This document shows, in pieces, positions 46,295 to 55,395 of a DNA stretch of 64,000 bases. The notes beneath the pieces are model-generated. The model saw only the letters and a list, made by a program, of their open reading frames with translations. It searched no databases and was not told the origin of the DNA. The translations under genes were made by a program, and so were the position numbers. The first letter of the stretch is position 1. Each line of letters begins with the position of its first letter. The DNA is from Blastococcus aggregatus (lineage in GTDB: Bacteria > Actinomycetota > Actinomycetes > Mycobacteriales > Geodermatophilaceae): assembly GCF_900221005.1 (NCBI RefSeq), contig NZ_OBQI01000004.1, positions 310,001-374,000 of the forward strand. The letters are read 5' to 3'.

Positions 46295-46957
46295 GTGACC
46301 GACCTGCCCTTCGCCCTGCTGCAGCTCACCGACTCCGCCTGCCCCACCGGGGGGTTCGCCCACTCCCACGGGGTGGAGGAGCTGGTGCGCAGCGGCCGGG
46401 TGACCGACGCCGACAGCCTGCTCGCGGCGCTCACGGAGTACGTCGCGGAGTCGCTGCCCGGGCGCGACCTGGCGTTCGCCGGGCTCGCCTGGGACGCCGC
46501 GGCCGACGACGACGTCCCGCGGGTGCAGACGCTGGTCGACGAGCGGGTCGCGACCCGGCTCACGCGGGCGACCCGGCAGGCGGAGGGCCAGCGCGGGCTG
46601 GCGCTGCGGCGCGTGGTCGCCGCGCTGCACCCCGGCGATCCACTGCTCGACGCCGCCGTCGGCAGCTCCACGGTGCTGTTCGGCGTCGCGGCCCGGCTGC
46701 TCGGCGCCGACCGGCGCAGCACCCTCCGCGCCGCCGCCTTCAGCCAAGTGTCGGCGATGGCGCAGGCAGCCGTCCGGATCGGCCGCGTCGGGCCGACCGG
46801 AGCACAGCACGTCCTCGGCCGACTGGCCGGCCCGCTCGATCGAGCGGTTGCAGACAGCGAGGAGAGAACACATGGGGATTGGCACGGCTTCGCACCATCA
46901 TGGGAGCTCGCACAGTCACGGCACGAGCACCGGACATCCGGCATGTTCATCACCTGA
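46295..46957 (+). CDS. ureF: Urease accessory protein UreF
   Basis: The 220-residue protein begins at the GTG at 46295. It shows UreF features: LLQLTDSACPTGGFAHSHGVEELV at the start and a C-terminal SWELAQSRHEHRTSGMFIT, equivalent to the conserved UreF end. UreF works with UreD and UreG to load nickel and CO2 into apo-urease. The coding sequence runs 86 bases into ureG (start at 46872), an unusually long overlap that I accept because the conserved C-terminus lies inside it. Confidence 0.85.
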   Translation: MTDLPFALLQLTDSACPTGGFAHSHGVEELVRSGRVTDADSLLAALTEYVAESLPGRDLAFAGLAWDAAADDDVPRVQTLVDERVATRLTRATRQAEGQRGLALRRVVAALHPGDPLLDAAVGSSTVLFGVAARLLGADRRSTLRAAAFSQVSAMAQAAVRIGRVGPTGAQHVLGRLAGPLDRAVADSEERTHGDWHGFAPSWELAQSRHEHRTSGMFIT

Positions 46958-47576
46958 GACCGAGCCACCGGCCCGCCCGCTGCGGATCGGCATCGCCGGC
47001 CCGATCGGGTCGGGGAAGACGACGCTGATGATCGAGCTGGTGCGCCGACTGGCCGCCGACGGCATCGCCTGCGGGGTGGTGACCAACGACGTCTACACGA
47101 CCGTCGACGCCGACATCGTCACCCGCTCCGGGGTGCTGCCGACCGAGCGGATCGTCGGCGTGGCCACCGGCGGCTGCCCGCACGCCGCGATCCGGGACGA
47201 CGTCTCGGTCAACGACGCCGCGGTCACCGGGCTGGTCGCCCGCGAGCCGGGCCTCGACGTCGTCTTCATCGAGTCCGGCGGCGACAACCTGACCGCGACG
47301 TTCTCCCGGGAGCTGGTGCACCGGTGGATCTGCGTCATCGACGTGGGCGCCGGCGACAAGATCCCGAGCAAGGGCGGCCCCGGCATCACCGAGTCCGACC
47401 TGGTGGTGGTCAACAAGAGCGACATCGCCGACCAGGTCGGGGCCTCGGTGGCGATCTTCCGGCGCGACCTGGACGCCGCCCGCGGCGAGCTGCCCTACGC
47501 GGTCACCTCCACCCGGGACGACGCGTCGATGGCCTCGGTCGCCGGGCTGGTCGGCGCCTGGGCGACGGTCGGGTGA
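46872..47576 (+). CDS. ureG: Urease accessory GTPase UreG
   Basis: The 234-residue protein has an intact P-loop (GPIGSGKTTL), the metal-site motif GGCPHAAIRDD, FIESGGDN, DVGAGDKIPSKGGPG and the base-specificity motif NKSD. A histidine-rich N-terminal stretch (HHHGSSHSHG) precedes the GTPase core and could hold nickel. The cluster has no ureE, whose role as nickel carrier this extension might replace (inference). The ATG at 46872 has a GAGGAGAG site. The stop overlaps the GTG of ureD. Confidence 0.9.
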   Translation: MGIGTASHHHGSSHSHGTSTGHPACSSPETEPPARPLRIGIAGPIGSGKTTLMIELVRRLAADGIACGVVTNDVYTTVDADIVTRSGVLPTERIVGVATGGCPHAAIRDDVSVNDAAVTGLVAREPGLDVVFIESGGDNLTATFSRELVHRWICVIDVGAGDKIPSKGGPGITESDLVVVNKSDIADQVGASVAIFRRDLDAARGELPYAVTSTRDDASMASVAGLVGAWATVG

Positions 47577-48385
47577 CCGCAGCGCCCGTCCTGGCCCGGC
47601 CGGCGGTGCGCGCCCGGCTGGACTGCACGGTCGCGCCCGACGCCGCCGGGCGGCAGCGGGTGCACGGCACCTGGTCCGGGCCGGTGCACCCGGTGCACCA
47701 CCCGGCCTCCCGGGGGCCCGACGTCCTGGTGCTCACCACGGACACGGCCGGCATCGCGGCGGGCGACGAGCTGCACCTGCGGGTGCGGCTCGCCGCCGGC
47801 GCCGACCTGGTCGTCACCGATCCGGGCCCCACCCAGCTGCTGCCCGGGGCCGGCGCCGGGGATCCCGACGGCCGGCAGACGACCGTGCTCGAGGTCGCGG
47901 CCGGCGCGCGCCTGGTCCTGCTACCGAACGCGCTGGTGCCGCTGCGCCGCTCCCGGTCCCGGGTCGACACGGTGGTGCGGCTCGAGCCCGGTGCGTGCGC
48001 CGTCGTCGGCGGCGTGCTCGCGCCCGGCCGCGTCGCGCGCGGGGAGGTGTGGGTGCCCGACCGGCTCGACACCACCACCGACCTGTACCGGGACGGGCGG
48101 CTGGTCGTCCGCGACGCCCAGCGCGTCGAGGTCCTGCCGGGGGTTCCCCGCGAGGCCGGGCACCTGGTCACCGCCTACGTCGTCGCACCGCCCGATCCCG
48201 ACCTGCTGCACCGGGTGCGCGCCGCGGCCGGTGCGTGCGCCGGGGTGTCCGCGCTGGCCGAGGACCTGCTGGCGCTGCGGGCCGTCGTCGACACCCAGTA
48301 CGAGGCCGCGGCCCTGCTCCGCGCGGTCACCGAGGTGGTGCGGCCCGACCTGGTCGGTTGGGGTTGGGGCCGGATCGGCCGCTGA
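47573..48385 (+). CDS. ureD: Urease accessory protein UreD
   Basis: From the GTG at 47573, overlapping the ureG stop (GTGA), the protein has 270 residues. UreD-family features are weakly conserved but visible: the early strand RPAVRARLDCTV, LVVTDPGPTQLLPG, LEVAAGARLVLLPNALVPLRRSRSR and a C-terminal VVDTQYEAAALLRAVTEVV. UreD forms the scaffold that binds apo-urease, UreF and UreG. It is shorter in the conserved regions than UreD of Klebsiella, matching the divergent state of this cluster. A strong hairpin ends the operon. Confidence 0.8.
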   Translation: MTAAPVLARPAVRARLDCTVAPDAAGRQRVHGTWSGPVHPVHHPASRGPDVLVLTTDTAGIAAGDELHLRVRLAAGADLVVTDPGPTQLLPGAGAGDPDGRQTTVLEVAAGARLVLLPNALVPLRRSRSRVDTVVRLEPGACAVVGGVLAPGRVARGEVWVPDRLDTTTDLYRDGRLVVRDAQRVEVLPGVPREAGHLVTAYVVAPPDPDLLHRVRAAAGACAGVSALAEDLLALRAVVDTQYEAAALLRAVTEVVRPDLVGWGWGRIGR

Positions 48386-48420
48386 GCCGATCCCCCGACG
48401 CGCCACTCTCCTGACGCGCG

Positions 48421-48456
48421 ACTGCCCGGCAGGTCCTCGCGGACCTGCCGGGCAGT
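48421..48456. terminator. Bidirectional hairpin terminator
   Basis: A perfect 16-bp stem (48421-48436 with 48441-48456) with a TCGC loop lies between ureD and the opposing amidase gene, 36 bp after one stop and 19 bp from the other. Confidence 0.85.
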
Positions 48457-48474
48457 GCTGCTCCCCCCGGTCGG

Positions 48475-49881
48475 CTAGAGCGGGGCGAGCGCTCCGATCC
48501 AGTCGGTGGCGGTCTCCAGCGCGGCACCGACGCCGAGGACGGTGCCCTCGGCGAACGGCCGGCCGATGATCTGCATCCCCACCGGCAGCCCGTCGACCGG
48601 CGCGACCGGCACCGACAGCGCGGGCAGCCCGGTGATGTTGGCCGGCCCCGACAGACGCGTCAGGCAGTCGGTCGGCCGCTCGCTGAAGCCGTCCGCCCAG
48701 GTGATGGCCTCCTGGTCGGCCCGCGGCGCCACCACCGGGACCGACGGCGCGACCAGCACGTCGATGCCCTCGTACATCTGCCGCCAGGCCTGCTGCATGA
48801 GCGTGCGCACGCGGGTGGCGTTGATGTAGTCGGTGGCCAGCACCAGCTCGCCGGCCTCCAGCGCGACCCGCACCTCCGCGGTGTAGAGCTCCGGGGTCTC
48901 CCGCATCGCCTTCTGGTGGTACGACGCGGCCTCCGGGCCGAGCATCCCCCAGGAGACGGCCTTGATCTGGTCGGCGTACGGGATCGTCACCTCGACCAGC
49001 GTGGCGCCCAGGCCCTCGAGCACCGCGATGGCGGCGCGGACCGAGGCCTCGACCTCGGGCTGCACGTGCTCGAAGTAGAAGTTCGACGGCACGCCCACCC
49101 GGAGCCCCCGCACGCCCCGGTCCGCGGCCGCGGCCAGGTCCGCGACGTAGTCCGGCACGGGGACGTCGACCGACGCGGGGTCGGCGCGGTCGAAGCCGGC
49201 CGTCGCCGCCAGCACGTGCGCGCAGTCGACGACGTCGCGGGTCAGCGGGCCGACGTGGTCCAGCGACCAGGACAGCGACGCCACCCCGCGGCGGGAGATG
49301 CGGCCGTAGGTGGGCTTGAGCCCGACGGTGCCGCAGACCGCGGCCGGGATCCGGATCGAGCCGCCGGTGTCGCTGCCCAGGCCGACGAGGCACTCCCCTG
49401 CCGCGACAGCCGCGCCCGATCCGCCACTGGACCCGCCGGGCACCCGGTCGACGTCCCACGGGTTGCGGGTCGTCGGCGTGGTCGCACCGTAGGCGAACTC
49501 GTGGGTGTGCGTCTTGCCGATCATGACCATGCCGGCCGACAGCAGCCGGGCGACCATCTCCGCGTCGGTGTCCGGCACGAAGCTGGCCCGCACCTGGGAG
49601 CTCGACGTCGTCGGGACGCCCGCGGTCTCGAGGAGGTCCTTCACCCCGAGCGGCAGGCCGTCGAGGGGGCCGCGGTAGGCGCCCTCGACGATCCGCTGCT
49701 CGGCGTCGGCCGCGGCCTTCCGGGCCAGGTCCGGGGTCACGCAGGCGAAGGCGTTGAGCGCGCCCTCGACGGCGTCGACCCGCTCGAGGACGGAGTCGGT
49801 CAGCTCCACCGGGGAGAGCTCGCGGCTGCGGATCGCCGCGGCGGCCTCGGTCAGCGACAGCTGGTAGGGCTGCACGCTCAC
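48475..49881 (-). CDS. AS-family amidase, AtzE/GatA-like
   Basis: The 468-residue enzyme has the AS triad K81 (LGVKDL), S151 (GGSSGGSG) and S175 ([10 protein letters not shown]). It resembles the 464-residue amidase at 41089-42483 over the full length, with the same spacing of all motifs. It starts at GTG 49881, overlapping the stop of a GatC/AtzG-like small gene (GTGA), so the two products are probably subunits of one enzyme, as in AtzE-AtzG. It is the last gene of a leftward eight-gene operon with a peptide-type ABC transporter. An alternative view is that it is a transamidosome GatA, but no GatB is present here. Confidence 0.9.
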   Translation of the reverse strand: MSVQPYQLSLTEAAAAIRSRELSPVELTDSVLERVDAVEGALNAFACVTPDLARKAAADAEQRIVEGAYRGPLDGLPLGVKDLLETAGVPTTSSSQVRASFVPDTDAEMVARLLSAGMVMIGKTHTHEFAYGATTPTTRNPWDVDRVPGGSSGGSGAAVAAGECLVGLGSDTGGSIRIPAAVCGTVGLKPTYGRISRRGVASLSWSLDHVGPLTRDVVDCAHVLAATAGFDRADPASVDVPVPDYVADLAAAADRGVRGLRVGVPSNFYFEHVQPEVEASVRAAIAVLEGLGATLVEVTIPYADQIKAVSWGMLGPEAASYHQKAMRETPELYTAEVRVALEAGELVLATDYINATRVRTLMQQAWRQMYEGIDVLVAPSVPVVAPRADQEAITWADGFSERPTDCLTRLSGPANITGLPALSVPVAPVDGLPVGMQIIGRPFAEGTVLGVGAALETATDWIGALAPL

Positions 49882-50075
49882 TCCCACCGGGCGTCGAACG
49901 CGGTGGCCGGCGGGGTCTCCCCCAGCGGCACCTCGTCGAGCGTGTCGAGCATCGCGTAGATGCCGTTGATCATCGGGCCGACGACGTCGAGCCGTTCGGG
50001 GCCCAGGTCGAGCCGGGCCTGGCGGGCGGCGAGCGCCAGCGCCTCGCCGACGAGTTCGCGGGACTGGGTGGACAT
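49878..50075 (-). CDS. GatC/AtzG-like small subunit of the adjacent amidase
   Basis: The 65-residue product has the helix and Pro-rich tail layout of GatC and AtzG (DUF4089): an N-terminal helix, then LGPERLDVVGPMINGIYAMLDTL, then PLGETPPATAF. AtzG-like proteins bind and stabilise AtzE-type amidases. Its stop overlaps the start of the 468-residue amidase, and AGGAGG precedes its ATG. This makes a functional pair likely. The assignment rests on size, layout and context, not on a database match. Confidence 0.75.
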   Translation of the reverse strand: MSTQSRELVGEALALAARQARLDLGPERLDVVGPMINGIYAMLDTLDEVPLGETPPATAFDARWE

Positions 50076-50108
50076 CGGGAGTTCCTCCTGGGTTGGGGGG
50101 TGATCGGG

Positions 50109-51680
50109 TCAGCCGGGCAGTGGCGGGGACTGCAGGTGCCAGGTCGTGGCCGCCTCGTAGGCGGCGCCGACCCGGAGCACGGTGGCCTCGTCGAACGGCC
50201 GGCCCATGACCTGCAGGCCGACCGGGAGGCCGCCGTCGCTGAACCCGCAGGGCACGGTCAGCGCGGGGATGCCGGCGGCGTTGGCCGGTGCGGTGAGGCA
50301 GTTGAGCGCGAACAGGATCGGGTGCTCCTGCCCGCGCAGCGCCGCCGTCGTCGAGCCGTAGGCGGGGGCGGGGATGGCGAGGGTCGGGCTGACCAGGACG
50401 TCGACGTCGCGCAGGGCGGCGGCGAAGCCGGCCTGCACCAGCCCGCGGGCGCGCTGGGCGTTGACGTAGGCGGTGCCGCTGATCAGCTCGCCGGCGAGCA
50501 GCCGGAGCCGCACCTCCTCGGTGTAGGCCGCAGGCATCCGGCGGATCTCGTCCTGGTGGATGGCGCTGGCCTCCACGCCGGCCAGGGTCGAGAGCACGTC
50601 CTCGGTGAGCTCCACGTCGGGCACCTCGACCGGCACCAGGGTGGCGCCGGCCTCGGCGAGCACCCCGATCGCGGTGCGCACCGCGGCGTCCACGTCGTCG
50701 TCGGACCAGTCGAAGAACCAGTTGACCGGGACGCCGATCCGCAGCCCGACGACCCCCGCGGTCAGCCCGGAGAGGTAGTCCCCCACCGGGGCGTCGACCG
50801 ACGACGGATCGGCCGGGTCGTGCCCGGCGAGGACCTGCAGGCAGAGTGCCGCGTCGCCGACGGTCTTGGTCAGCGGGCCGGCGTGGTCCAGCGACCAGCT
50901 GAGCGCTGCGACCCCGCGCTTGCTGATCCGCCCGTAGGTCGCCTTGAGCCCGACCACCCCGGTGAGCCCCGCGGGGATCCGGATGGAGCCGCCGGTGTCG
51001 GAGCCCATCGCCATGAGGCAGAGGTCGGCCGCGACCGCCGCACCCGAGCCGCCGCTGGAGCCGCCCGGGATGGTGCCGACGTCCCACGGGTTGTGGGTGG
51101 GCGCGGAGACGACGCCGAAGGCGAACTCGTGGGTGACCGTCTTGCCGACGACGATCGCGCCGGCCGCCCGCAGCCGGCGGGTGACCTCCGAGTCGGCGTC
51201 CGCGACGTGCCCGGCCCGGACGTCGGAGCCGGCCAGGGTGGGCCGGCCGGCGACGTCGTAGAGGTCCTTGAGCGCCACCGGCAGCCCGTGCAGCGGCCCC
51301 AGCGGGCGGCCGTCGCGCACCGCCGTGTCGGCCTCGGCCGCCAGCGCGAGCGCCTCGTCGGCGTACACGTGGGCGTAGGACTGCAGGACGCCGTCGGAAC
51401 GGTCGATCCGGGCGAGCACCGCCGCGACCAGCGCGGTGGAGCTGAGCTCGCCCGAGGCGACCAGCGCGGCCGCCTCCTGCAGGCCGAGCGCGGCCGGGTC
51501 GCCCCGGTCCGGCGCGCCTCCAGCGGCTGCCAGGACCGGCACCACGCCTTCATCTGCCGCACCGCCCGGCTCCGGGTAGCGCACGCCGCGGGCGGGCTCG
51601 AGGTCCCGCAGCGGGAGCGCCCGGAACCGGTCGGCGACCGCCGCCGGGTCCGCCGTCGTCGTCTCCTCGACGGCGGTCAT
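50109..51680 (-). CDS. AS-family amidase with N-terminal extension
   Basis: The 523-residue protein has an AS core like the two smaller amidases ([26 protein letters not shown]), with all three catalytic residues in place. The core is preceded by about 65 residues, many of them Ala/Gly/Pro (RFRALPLRDLEP, GVRYPEP), that resemble a linker fused from a small-subunit type tail. Its ATG overlaps the stop of the upstream ATPase gene (ATGA), so it is in the transporter operon. The gap to the AtzG-like gene is 33 bp. Substrate unknown. Confidence 0.88.
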   Translation of the reverse strand: MTAVEETTTADPAAVADRFRALPLRDLEPARGVRYPEPGGAADEGVVPVLAAAGGAPDRGDPAALGLQEAAALVASGELSSTALVAAVLARIDRSDGVLQSYAHVYADEALALAAEADTAVRDGRPLGPLHGLPVALKDLYDVAGRPTLAGSDVRAGHVADADSEVTRRLRAAGAIVVGKTVTHEFAFGVVSAPTHNPWDVGTIPGGSSGGSGAAVAADLCLMAMGSDTGGSIRIPAGLTGVVGLKATYGRISKRGVAALSWSLDHAGPLTKTVGDAALCLQVLAGHDPADPSSVDAPVGDYLSGLTAGVVGLRIGVPVNWFFDWSDDDVDAAVRTAIGVLAEAGATLVPVEVPDVELTEDVLSTLAGVEASAIHQDEIRRMPAAYTEEVRLRLLAGELISGTAYVNAQRARGLVQAGFAAALRDVDVLVSPTLAIPAPAYGSTTAALRGQEHPILFALNCLTAPANAAGIPALTVPCGFSDGGLPVGLQVMGRPFDEATVLRVGAAYEAATTWHLQSPPLPG

Positions 51681-52474
51681 GCGGCCACCGGCTCGAGGAC
51701 GGCGTCGAGCAGCCGGCGGGTGACCTCGTGCTGCGGCGTGTGGAAGACGTCGTCCACCGGGCCGGACTCGACCAGCTCGCCGTGGTGCAGCACCGCGGCG
51801 CGGTCGCACATGTGCTGCACCAGCGCCAGGTTGTGCGTGATGAGCAGCATCGTGAGGTGCCGCTCCTCCTGCAGCTGCTGGAGCAGGTTGAGGATCTGCG
51901 CCTGCACCGAGACGTCGAGCGCCGAGGTCGGCTCGTCCAGCAGCAGGAACTCCGGCTCGCTGGCCAGCGCCCGGGCGATGCCCAGCCGCTGGCGCTGACC
52001 GCCGGAGAACTCGTGCGGATAGCGGTCGGCCTGGTCGGCGCGCAGGCCCACGTGCTCCAGCAGGTCGACCACCCGGTCGCGCACCTCACCAGCCGGGCAC
52101 AGGTCGAACTGGCGCATCGGGAAGGCCACCTGCTCGCCCACGGCGCGGCGCGGGTTGAACGCCGAGCCGGAGTCCTGGAAGACGATCTGCATGCGCTGCC
52201 GCAGCCGGCGCATCCCCTTCGGGGTCAGCCGGGTCACGTCGTGCCCGTCGAAGCCGACGAAGCCGCTCGTGGGCTCGACCAGCCGCAGGAGCATCCGCCC
52301 GATCGTGGTCTTGCCCGACCCGGACTCCCCGATCAGCCCGAAGGTCTCCCCGCGGAGGACGTCGAAGGTCGCCCCCTGGACGGCGACGAACTCCTCCCCC
52401 GTGCCGAAGAGCGTCGGCTTCGCGTAGACCTTCCGCAGGTCCTGTGCCTGCACCAGTACGTCACGCCCCGACAT
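51677..52474 (-). CDS. dppF: Peptide/nickel-type ABC transporter ATPase (DppF-like)
   Basis: The 265-residue ATPase has Walker A GESGSGKTT, the Q-loop VFQDSGSAFNPR, the ABC signature EFSGGQRQR and Walker B LLLDEPTSALD. It lacks the C-terminal oligopeptide-transporter domain usual in DppF/OppF and so is shorter (~265 instead of ~325). Its start overlaps the end of the DppD-like gene by 14 bases. It powers import together with DppD and the two permeases. Confidence 0.9.
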   Translation of the reverse strand: MSGRDVLVQAQDLRKVYAKPTLFGTGEEFVAVQGATFDVLRGETFGLIGESGSGKTTIGRMLLRLVEPTSGFVGFDGHDVTRLTPKGMRRLRQRMQIVFQDSGSAFNPRRAVGEQVAFPMRQFDLCPAGEVRDRVVDLLEHVGLRADQADRYPHEFSGGQRQRLGIARALASEPEFLLLDEPTSALDVSVQAQILNLLQQLQEERHLTMLLITHNLALVQHMCDRAAVLHHGELVESGPVDDVFHTPQHEVTRRLLDAVLEPVAA

Positions 52475-53495
52475 GCTGAGCCACCCCCGTCAGTTCCGCC
52501 TTCTCCTCGGCCCGCCGGTGGCAGACCGCCTCCTGCCCTGCTCCGGACGCCACCGTCGGCGGGTCCACCTCCCAGCACTCCGGGCCCACCTCGGGGCACC
52601 GGGGTGCGAAGGCGCACCCGTCGGTGAGCCGCAGCGGCAACGGCGCCGAGCCGCCGATCTGGTAGAGCCGCTGCCGCACGTGCCCCTCACCGGCGGCCTC
52701 GGTGCGCAGCCGCGGGACCGACGCCATCAGGCCCCGGGTGTAGGGGTGCTGCGGGGTGCGCAGCACGTCGGCCACGTCGCCGTGCTCGACGATCCGGCCC
52801 GCGTACATGACCGCGACGGTCCGGCACATGTGCGCCACCACGCCCATGTCGTGGGTGACCATCAGGATCGCCGTCCCCAGCTCCTGGTTGATCTCCTGGA
52901 GCAGCTCGATGATCTGCTTCTGGACCGTGGCGTCCAGCGCCGTCGTCGGCTCGTCGGCGATCAGCAGGTCCGGCTCGCAGGCCAGCGCCAGGGCGACGAC
53001 GACGCGCTGCCGCTGCCCGCCGCTGAGCTGGTGGGGGTGGCTCTTCAGCTTGGCCACCGGATCGGGGATGCGCACCAGCTCGAGTGCGTTCAGCGCCTTC
53101 TCGCGGGCCTCCTTCTTCGACAGCCCCTGGTGCAGCCGGAGGACCTCCACCAGCTGCTCGCCCACGCGGAAGAACGGGTCCAGGCTGGTCATCGCGTTCT
53201 GGAAGACCATGCTGATGCTGCCGCCCCGGATGGCCCGCATCTCGGCCTCGGACTTGGTCAGCAGGTCCTCGCCCCGGAAGAGGATCCGGCCGCCGGCGAT
53301 CGTGGCGTTGCGGGAGCCGAGCAGCCGCAGGATGGACAGCCCGGTCACGCTCTTGCCCGACCCGGACTCCCCGACCATCCCGAGGATCCCGCCGCGCGGG
53401 ATGTCGAACGACACCCCGTCGACCGCCTTGATGGTGCCGAGCTCGGAGGCGAAGTGGGTCTGCAGGTTCTCGACGCGCAGCAGTGGTTCGGTCAT
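52461..53495 (-). CDS. dppD: Peptide/nickel-type ABC transporter ATPase (DppD-like)
   Basis: The 344-residue ATPase has Walker A GESGSGKS, a VFQNAMTSLDP Q-loop, signature QLSGGQRQR and Walker B LIADEPTTALD. It ends with the family C-terminal domain holding cysteines in the pattern CAFAPRCP ... CWEVD ... CHR. The upstream AGGAG site lies in a 20-bp gap after dppC. Partner of the DppF-like ATPase. Confidence 0.92.
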   Translation of the reverse strand: MTEPLLRVENLQTHFASELGTIKAVDGVSFDIPRGGILGMVGESGSGKSVTGLSILRLLGSRNATIAGGRILFRGEDLLTKSEAEMRAIRGGSISMVFQNAMTSLDPFFRVGEQLVEVLRLHQGLSKKEAREKALNALELVRIPDPVAKLKSHPHQLSGGQRQRVVVALALACEPDLLIADEPTTALDATVQKQIIELLQEINQELGTAILMVTHDMGVVAHMCRTVAVMYAGRIVEHGDVADVLRTPQHPYTRGLMASVPRLRTEAAGEGHVRQRLYQIGGSAPLPLRLTDGCAFAPRCPEVGPECWEVDPPTVASGAGQEAVCHRRAEEKAELTGVAQHVGA

Positions 53496-53515
53496 CGTCG
53501 CTTCTCCTGTCGCGC

Positions 53516-54442
53516 TCAACTGGTCTGCTTGTGCGGGTCGAGGGCGTCGCGGATGCCGTCGCCGATGAGGTTGAAGGCGAGCGCCGCGACGAGGATCACC
53601 AGGCCGGGGATCGTCGCCACGTGGCCGTAGCCCTCCAGCAGGACGCTGCGGCCGTCGCTGGTCATGACGCCCCAGTCCGGCGCCGGCGGGGTGACCCCGA
53701 CGCCCAGGAAGCTCAGGCCGGCGGCGAGCACGATCATCAGCCCGCAGAGGCTGGTGCCGTAGACGACCAGCGGCGACATGACGTTCGGCATGAGCTGCTG
53801 GCGCAGGATCTGCGCCTGCGTCGCCCCGGCGGCGCGGGCCGCCTCGACGTACTCCTTGGCCGATTCCTGGACCGTCGCCGTGTACACGACCCGGGCCATG
53901 TACGGGACCATCGTGATGCCGATCGCGAGCATGACGTTGGCCAGGCCCGGGCCGAGGACCGCCGCGATGGCGATCGCCAGGAGCACCACCGGGAAGGCGA
54001 ACAGCACGTCCAGGACGCGCATCACCGCGTTGCCCGCCCGGCCGCCGAAGTAGCCGGCGAACATGCCGATCAGCAGCGCGATCGGCGCGGCCGCGAGCAC
54101 CGGCAGGACGGCGACGGTCAGCGAGTACCGCCCCCCGTAGATCAGCCGGGAGAGGATGTCCCGCCCCTGGCCGTCCAGCCCCAGGAGGTGACCGGGGGTG
54201 CCGATCCCCTCCAGCCGTTGCGAGGCGTCGCCGTCGAGCGGGTCGTAGGGCGCCAGCAGCGGTGCGAACACCGCCACCAGCGTCAGGAACACGAGGATCC
54301 CGATGGAGACGACGGCCGCCTTGTCCCTGCGCAGCGCCCGCCACATGAGTGCGGGCCGGGAACGGCTCGTGATGTGCGCGGCCACCGTGTCGCCGGCGGC
54401 CACCGGCGAGACGACCTTCTGGCCGAGTGTCGTCGAGGTCAT
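53516..54442 (-). CDS. dppC: Peptide/nickel-type ABC transporter permease (DppC-like)
   Basis: The 308-residue membrane protein has an N-terminal helix with an RRDKAAVVSIGIL segment, the extracytoplasmic HLLGLDGQGRDILSRLIYG motif typical of DppC/OppC, and six predicted helices. The EAA loop (EYVEAARAAGATQAQIL) binds the ATPases. The start overlaps the dppB stop by four bases (ATGA). Confidence 0.92.
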   Translation of the reverse strand: MTSTTLGQKVVSPVAAGDTVAAHITSRSRPALMWRALRRDKAAVVSIGILVFLTLVAVFAPLLAPYDPLDGDASQRLEGIGTPGHLLGLDGQGRDILSRLIYGGRYSLTVAVLPVLAAAPIALLIGMFAGYFGGRAGNAVMRVLDVLFAFPVVLLAIAIAAVLGPGLANVMLAIGITMVPYMARVVYTATVQESAKEYVEAARAAGATQAQILRQQLMPNVMSPLVVYGTSLCGLMIVLAAGLSFLGVGVTPPAPDWGVMTSDGRSVLLEGYGHVATIPGLVILVAALAFNLIGDGIRDALDPHKQTS

Positions 54443-55395
54443 CCGACGGCCTCCCTGGTACGTGGGTCGAGGAGCGCGACGACGATGTCGGCGATGAGGT
54501 TGACGACCACGAAGACCAGCGCGATGAACAGGACGCCGGCCTGGATGATCGGCATGTCGTTCGAGGTGATCGACGTGTAGAGCTGCCCGCCGAGGCCGGG
54601 CCAGCTGAACACCACCTCGATGAAGATGACGCCGCCCAGCAGGTAGCCGACCTGCAGGCCGACGATGTTCACGATGGGCGGCAGGGCGTTCCGGAGGGCG
54701 TGCTTCCAGACGATCTGCCGCTCGGGGACGCCGTTGGCGCGCAGCATCCGGATGTGGTCCTGCTGGAGTGCCTCGACCATCACGCTGCGGGTGAGCCGCG
54801 CGATGACCGCTGTCGGGACCACCGCCGCGGTGGCCGCCGGCAGGACGAGGTGCCGGAGCAGGTCCCCGAGCCCGCCCGGCTCCCGGACGTCGTACATGCC
54901 CGACGTCGGGAGCCAGCCGAGCTCCAGGGCGAAGACGCTGATCACGACCAGCGCCGCCCAGTAGACCGGCACGCTCGCCCCGGCGAGCGACAGGAACATC
55001 GCCCCCCGGTCGAACAGCGAGTACTGGCGGGTGGCCGCCAGCACCCCCAGCGGAACGCCGATGACCAGGCAGATCACCAGCGCCCCCGCGGCCAGGATGA
55101 TCGTGTTGCCGAGCTTCGGGAACACGATCTCCGCGACCGGCTGGGCCATCGTCAGCGAGGTGTTGAGGTCGCCCTGCACCAGGCCGCCGAGGTAGCTGAC
55201 GTACTGCTGCACGAGCGGCTGGTCGAGGCCGAGGTCGGCCCGCACGGCGGCGATGGACTCCGCCGTCGCCGTGGGACCGAGCATCGTCCGGACCGGGTCA
55301 CCCGGGACCAGCTGCATGATCAGGAAGACCAGGACCGACACCCCGAGCAGGACCAGGATCATCGAGCCCGCGCGGCGGGCGAGGTAGCCGACCAT
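54439..55395 (-). CDS. dppB: Peptide/nickel-type ABC transporter permease (DppB-like)
   Basis: The 318-residue protein has the DppB opening (RRAGSMILVLLGVSVLVFL) and VPGDPVRTMLG. It has six hydrophobic helices, the ATPase-contact loop QDHIRMLRANGVPERQI and the C-terminal PGLGGQLYTSI segment. Its ATG shares one base with the stop of the binding-protein gene (TGATG). Confidence 0.92.
   Translation of the reverse strand: MVGYLARRAGSMILVLLGVSVLVFLIMQLVPGDPVRTMLGPTATAESIAAVRADLGLDQPLVQQYVSYLGGLVQGDLNTSLTMAQPVAEIVFPKLGNTIILAAGALVICLVIGVPLGVLAATRQYSLFDRGAMFLSLAGASVPVYWAALVVISVFALELGWLPTSGMYDVREPGGLGDLLRHLVLPAATAAVVPTAVIARLTRSVMVEALQQDHIRMLRANGVPERQIVWKHALRNALPPIVNIVGLQVGYLLGGVIFIEVVFSWPGLGGQLYTSITSNDMPIIQAGVLFIALVFVVVNLIADIVVALLDPRTREAVG

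Noticed and set aside
44588..46885. Long minus-strand open frame across ureC and ureF
   Set aside because: Shadow of the urease genes; the plus strand has all urease motifs and a coupled operon.
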